Assembly (NCBI GenBank): GCA_003508835.1
Contig: PUFA01000027.1
Location: 7,130,001-7,194,000 of the forward strand
From: Eonycteris spelaea
Lineage: Eukaryota; Chordata; Mammalia; Chiroptera; Pteropodidae
DNA: 64,000 bases
Reading direction: 5' to 3'
In this document: in pieces, positions 58,785-64,000 of the stretch
How positions within the stretch are numbered: the stretch's first letter is position 1
Layout of the letters: each line of letters opens with the position of its first letter
Position numbers and translations under genes: made by a program
Notes under the pieces: generated by a model
Seen by the model: the letters and a program-made list of their open reading frames with translations, nothing else
Databases searched by the model: none
Told to the model about the DNA's origin: nothing

Positions 58785-61700
58785 ATGTCTAATATTCTCT
58801 CATGCTGTAAAGAGGTACTTGACCTTATTGTATATTTTCATATGAATGATTTTGTTTCATGTTTTCTTTTTTGTTTTACTTTTAATCTTCTAACCTGGCT
58901 GCTGCAAATGTAGCTAACTTAAGTGATCATATTATTTAAGTATTAATTATGAATTTAGATTTTGATAATTACTCATACTTTTTCCAATTAATATACTTTC
59001 ATGTAAAGAATATTTTTGTCTTCCCACTCACCCAGTCATTACTGCCTGTGATAAAAGACTATAGTGGCATTAATGAAAATATGTTCAAGACCTGTACATT
59101 AGTCCTATATTTGTGAAATATGATATAAAGACATTTTCTAATTATTCTGTTTAGAAAATGCTTATTGTTTGCACTAAAATTGTTGTAAAACATAAGGAAT
59201 AAAATAGGTCTTTATTGATAATAAATGTTATTCTAATATTGGTAGAATGCAGAGTTTTGTGCACGTTTGTATTATTTTAAAAGTGATTTAACGAGCTATA
59301 GGTCTGCATATTCTCCATCTGTTAAAGTGAGTAGTTGAAATAATTGGCCATTGTTCAATAAAAGAATTTATCACTACTGATTAATAGATTTGTGTAGGTG
59401 TTTAAGCTGCTAGTATGATTTTATTTAATGTTAATGTTCAATTCCAATTTTTTGATCTTCCATGTATAGAATTTTCATGTAGAAATGATGAAAAAGTAAA
59501 AAAATTCAATCCATGAATTCTCTTGATATTTAGTTTTTCTTTTAAGTAAACATGTAATAGTATATATTTTTTAGAATCAGTTCTTTGTATAGACTTGGAA
59601 GGAATCTTAAAACTTTCTCTTGACATAAAAATAGCTATGATGATGTATCGATCATAAAAAAATGTACCTCACTTTTCAAATTCCATGTTGGGTTTCTCTT
59701 CTTTCTAAAGTTTAGCTTATCATCTGGCTGTGATTATAAAATTAAATGCATGGGAGGTGCACGTATCATTTCAGTTAGTTTAAAAAGTAGTTACTTAGTG
59801 CCCTTTCCTAGTGACATTATCAATTGGACATTAGGGGAGTTAAGGAAATCCTTTGGAACACTGGCATTTAGCCTGTCTCTTAGGCACAGGAGGAAATAAA
59901 TCAGTTGTTTCAGTTTTACCTGTATCTGTATTCTCAGTAATCAGGTAAACATGACTGATTGCTTGTTATATGGATCATAGGACATATGCATATAAATCAT
60001 TTTCTTCCTCTTCTTTGTCCAGGGTGCTATACTTAACCATATGCTAAGTAAGTATTTTACATACATAATAGAACTATGTTTATTTGCGTACTGTATTTTG
60101 TCAAATCAGTATGTAAAAGACCATATATAGATAGATAGATAGATAGATAGATATAGCTGCTTTATTATTACACTGTCTCCATTATGAATCTGATACCTAG
60201 GGAATTGTATTTAGTAAGAATCAAATTAAACCATCAGTTTTCCTTTTATCTTATAAATGGGATTCATTTTCTCTCCTTTAAAATTGTAATATTAGCGTGC
60301 CCTGTATTGTTAATGTGTACAGTATTTATTAGCTATTTAAAGGACATTTCTTTAAGCATTCAGTTGGCATTTTATTAAAAATTTCATACTATTACGTTAT
60401 AGGTTAATTTTATATTATCTTATATAGTTTAAGATATTGACTTTCTATTTAATATATGTGCTATTGGCATATTATAATAGTCTTTTTATTACATAGACAT
60501 TGTGTCATTTAATAAAGTATTGTGTTATATCATTATGCTTTTGTGGGTCAGTGACTGCTTCTGCAAAAGATTTTATATGTACTATATCATGTGCTGCAAT
60601 TATGTGTTTCCAAGTATATGTGAGAAGTAGAACCATAAATAATAATTTGATCAATAACTACTTCGACTTTCAGCTTTTAGGTAGCAGAATAATTACAGAC
60701 CCTTATGAGTTTCTGATTTTTAAGTTATTAAAATGATCTAAATTTGTAACGTACCCAGAATTTTTTTGGCTGACAAAATTTACTAAAGTTTACAAACTGG
60801 TGTGAATGTATGAATGAAATAAGTAATCCACTATTTTTACCATCCACTCTGTTCTTCAATATCTAAGATTTTTAGTGGTATCCCTTACATTTGTCTATGA
60901 TATATTGATTCTTACAAATTCTGCTTGAGTTCACTTGTGTCATTCAGGATATTTTTATTTGGTAATAAAGATTTCATAAAGATTTTTCCAATTCAATATT
61001 CTAGTGTAGAAACAACTAGATTTTTCCCACACGAAAATAATTTTAGTCATTTCTAGAAAGAGCTTATATTTGTATGCTTGTTTATTAACAGACCTACTGA
61101 TTTCAAGATTGAATTATTTCTTTTCATTTTTGTTATTCCTCTCCTGGATTTTGGCATTTCCTAAGTATATCAACTACTCATTTTTGCTATTTAGTCTTTA
61201 AGTTACAGTTTTTATTTACTAGTGAGTGAGCTATAACTTGATTCATACAAGCTAATTCTTCCTTTCCTCTGGGACCCATCACAAATACACTAGAATTCCA
61301 CATGTAGACTGAGTCATTCTAAAAGGTATCACTATTGAAAGAATCAATAAGGATGAGGTCATTTCCAAATGTCATGTACTTCAGCATCTTTTAAGAAATC
61401 TAGCATATAAAACCTTTCTTTTTCCTTTTGCATTTATTCTTGAAGTAAAAGATAACTTGATTATACAATTAATTGAAACCAGTGACAAATTGAAATGATA
61501 GGAAACTTGTTCTTAGTTTATTAGCTGGAAATTCATAGATATACCAAGAATCACCTGCATACACAAAGGTGAAAAATAATGAATTATGATTCACCTTATA
61601 TTCATCATGACGTTTGGCTTGAATTTTACCCTAGAAATCTTCATTTGCAAGTTATTGTGACATAGTTATAAATATGCAGTAGTTATGTTGTAATTTCATG

Positions 61701-64000
61701 TGAACTAGGAAAACATTAATACCATAACTCTTCACCTAGCAAGAGCCAGATAATTGGCATTCTGAACTATAAGGAACATAGCCCGAAACCTGAAGTTAAG
61801 CAAAAGAAACTATAGTTAATCAAAATTGATTTCATGTACTAAACTCAGTAGAAGTTCTCATTTCATATCTTTTTCCTGTCAATCTGCATAGTCTTAATAA
61901 ATTTACTCATTTGCTTTCCAAATCCATAACAACCTATTTTTGGGGAAATACTGCTTAGAAAAATAAACTGACAATATCAGAAATTAGTGGATGATACTTT
62001 TCAAGCAAGTGAAAACTCTTAAAAACCTATAAAAGTTGAATACAGGAATTCAGACAGAGCAGCAGGTTGATGGTACTGACTTCAGACACAAAAGGCTGGC
62101 ACCTTGTTAGACACATAGTAACACATGAGTGTTACTAATACTCATGACCCTGAGATGACAAAGAGTAAATTATAGTTAATGTATTTTCTTGATGAAGAAT
62201 ATAGTTCTTTTAAAACTTTTCACCAAAATGATTGAAATACTAGTTTTCATGCTTGAAGGAATATGCCCTCAACTATCTAGAAATCTCAAGCTACTCTTAA
62301 CTCAGAAATGCTTATACTCTGAATGTTCCTATAACCATCCATATGTTTAATATAATTGAAATTTTAACTATTGAAAGATAAATAAGTTGACTTGAGAAGA
62401 ACAAAATTGTGAGGGCTTGTTATTTAGTCTCATGTTACATTTGATGTTAGCTATATATTACATATTATTTCTCTTAATGTCAGAACAACAGGTATTTAAA
62501 CATTTTAATTGTTTTTAAATATAATTTTGGCTAGTTTATTTATAATGCTGGCATAGTAAACAAAGTACTGTTATTATTTGCTTTTATTTTTCCCAGAGCT
62601 AAAATTATCATAGTAAACATTTTTTTTCAAGTCCATGTTTTGAGTCTAAAAGGTTTTTGGAAAAGTACATAAGTTTCTTTGGTTCATAAGGTGAAAGTTG
62701 TAAAGGAAAAATATATAAACTTATGATATATAGTTGTGTTTTAAACTTCTTTATACCTGAATAACTTAGCAAAGTTGCTAACTTTTCTGAAACTCTTGAT
62801 TCTGGGTGTTGCAGCATAATATGAAGTTTTTAGTATAAATGTATATTTATAGTCTCCTTTATTGTGCTGGTTTTTAAAACTCAGTTGTTTTGTGTGTTGT
62901 TTATAACTATGACTCCTTCCCCCTTTTTTTCCTAATAAAGGATATTGAATAGTAATTAGCACTATATTCAAGTAAAGTATGTCTTATAATTTTTTACCCT
63001 TGGTTTTTTAGATGTGGATTTTTCAACTTTTTAAGTTTTAAATCAGTAAGAGAAACAATATAAAAGAGAATTTGACAGATGGGTTTAGAGAAAGTATTAT
63101 TTTTTTAACTTAAAAACATTACAAAGAAAATGAAGAATATAATTCTTTAAGATGCATTTTTATTTGTTGTTAAATTTTGGTCTTGTTATTCCAAATAATG
63201 CAAAATTCTTTTTATAAGACATGAAATAATACAGATCTTTCTTCATTGTCAGCAGGATGAGATTGTCTGAAACGAAGAATAGGTATGATAGTTTTCTTAG
63301 ATTTTGTACATCACAGGTGGCAAAGATACTATCAAAATATTTATTACTAAGCTTTAAAATGTACCACTAAGTGGTCCTTTGAAAAACCAAATACACTGAG
63401 AAAAACTGACAGGTAAATTTTGAGAAAATTTGTATTTGAGAAAATAATACCTAATTCTTAGAATGATTTTTATTTATTATAGATTATGTTAGCATACAGT
63501 AAACATTGGAAAATTTGTTTATAATCTACCTTAACTTGGAAAAAAAATGATGAGTTGTAAATTGTATAGAATTCATTAGAGACTAGTCTGTGTAACCTAG
63601 CAGAATTCTTTAGAGTTCTAAATTTTTAAAAATAATCACTATGTATTGGACTGAATTCATAATCTTGAATTATATGTATCTTATATTATTAAATTTTTTT
63701 TAGCTAATGGGCAAATAATTCTTAAAGTACAAAATTGAAATAACGGTGTTAGTTTTTTACACATAATAGCTAAACACATACATTAATTCATACGTTCTTA
63801 ATATTTCTACTATCAACATGTCCTGAATAATACATTTTTGTTTGTTAATTCTGTTGTATTTTATTTTTTCTAAAACATTTATTTCAGGTTTAGCTTGTTT
63901 TTGTCATAAACATTAATTTAATAATCTTATGAGTTAAGGGTAGAATCAGAGTGTTAAAGTTGAAATGTGCAATAGCTTGCTATTTGTCTTTGAAAAAGAT
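58785..64000. other. Intron sequence, nothing firm
   Basis: AT-rich intron to the window end. No exon completing the PHD finger and no gene, RNA or strong repeat was found. The open frames are short and low complexity. Confidence 0.5.
60126..60155 (+). repeat. (ATAG)n microsatellite
   Basis: About seven perfect gata/atag units. Confidence 0.95.

Larger units (their letters stand above)
1..64000 (+). other. PHF14: PHF14 gene, internal part (introns plus three exons)
   Basis: The window starts and ends inside introns of one + strand gene. Three exons at 3778-3946, 22099-22149 and 22268-22389 splice into one open frame whose protein matches my memory of the C-terminal third of PHD finger protein 14. 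That family is known as nuclear histone H3 readers with several PHD fingers, acting in chromatin-based repression and found with HMG20A, TCF20 and RAI1. Introns seen here are >3.8 kb (partial), 18,152 bp, 118 bp and >41.6 kb (partial). No promoter, start codon, stop codon or poly(A) site of the gene lies in the window. The assignment rests on protein pattern only; an alignment to PHF14 would settle it. Confidence 0.93.

Overview
The window is AT-rich mammalian genomic DNA. It lies inside one large gene on the + strand, which I recognise as PHF14 (PHD finger protein 14). Only 342 bases are protein-coding, in three exons: 3778-3946, 22099-22149 and 22268-22389. They join in frame with GT/AG introns. 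They encode the last zinc-ligand pair of one PHD finger, a basic linker, and the first zinc-ligand pair of the next PHD finger. The last exon ends inside a codon, and I found no exon completing the finger in the following 41.6 kb, so the next intron appears to run past the window end. Nearly all other short open frames look like chance frames or remnants of transposons.

Layout. 1-3777 is the end of an upstream intron, with antisense LINE-1 remains, a hAT-like fragment and a small hairpin insertion. 3947-22098 is an 18-kb intron with antisense LINE-1, MIR, L2 and an LTR-like element. 22150-22267 is a 118-bp mini-intron. 22390-64000 is the start of a very long intron: 22.4-28.7 kb is nearly free of recognisable repeats, 28.7-34.2 kb is a dense pile of nested LINE-1, LTRs and MIRs, 35-53.5 kb holds microsatellites, L2, MIR, LINE-1 and two TA-flanked DNA transposons, and 53.5-64 kb is mostly unique AT-rich sequence with a MER5 copy and some enhancer-like stretches.

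Organism. The repeats (MIR, L2, MER5, Tigger-like, old LINE-1, MaLR-like LTR) indicate a placental mammal. I saw no primate Alu, rodent B1/B2, carnivore tRNA-Lys SINE or ruminant BovB/BOV-A element. The LINE-1 3' tail near 48.9 kb resembles laurasiatherian, perhaps bat, copies; this is a weak inference.

I found no operon, CRISPR array, RNA gene or new multi-gene system. The most interesting signals are the 108-bp hairpin insertion apparently copied from 1.5 kb away, the mini-intron with a weak donor and early in-frame stop, and the nested retroelement block with two LTRs that keep promoter and poly(A) signals.
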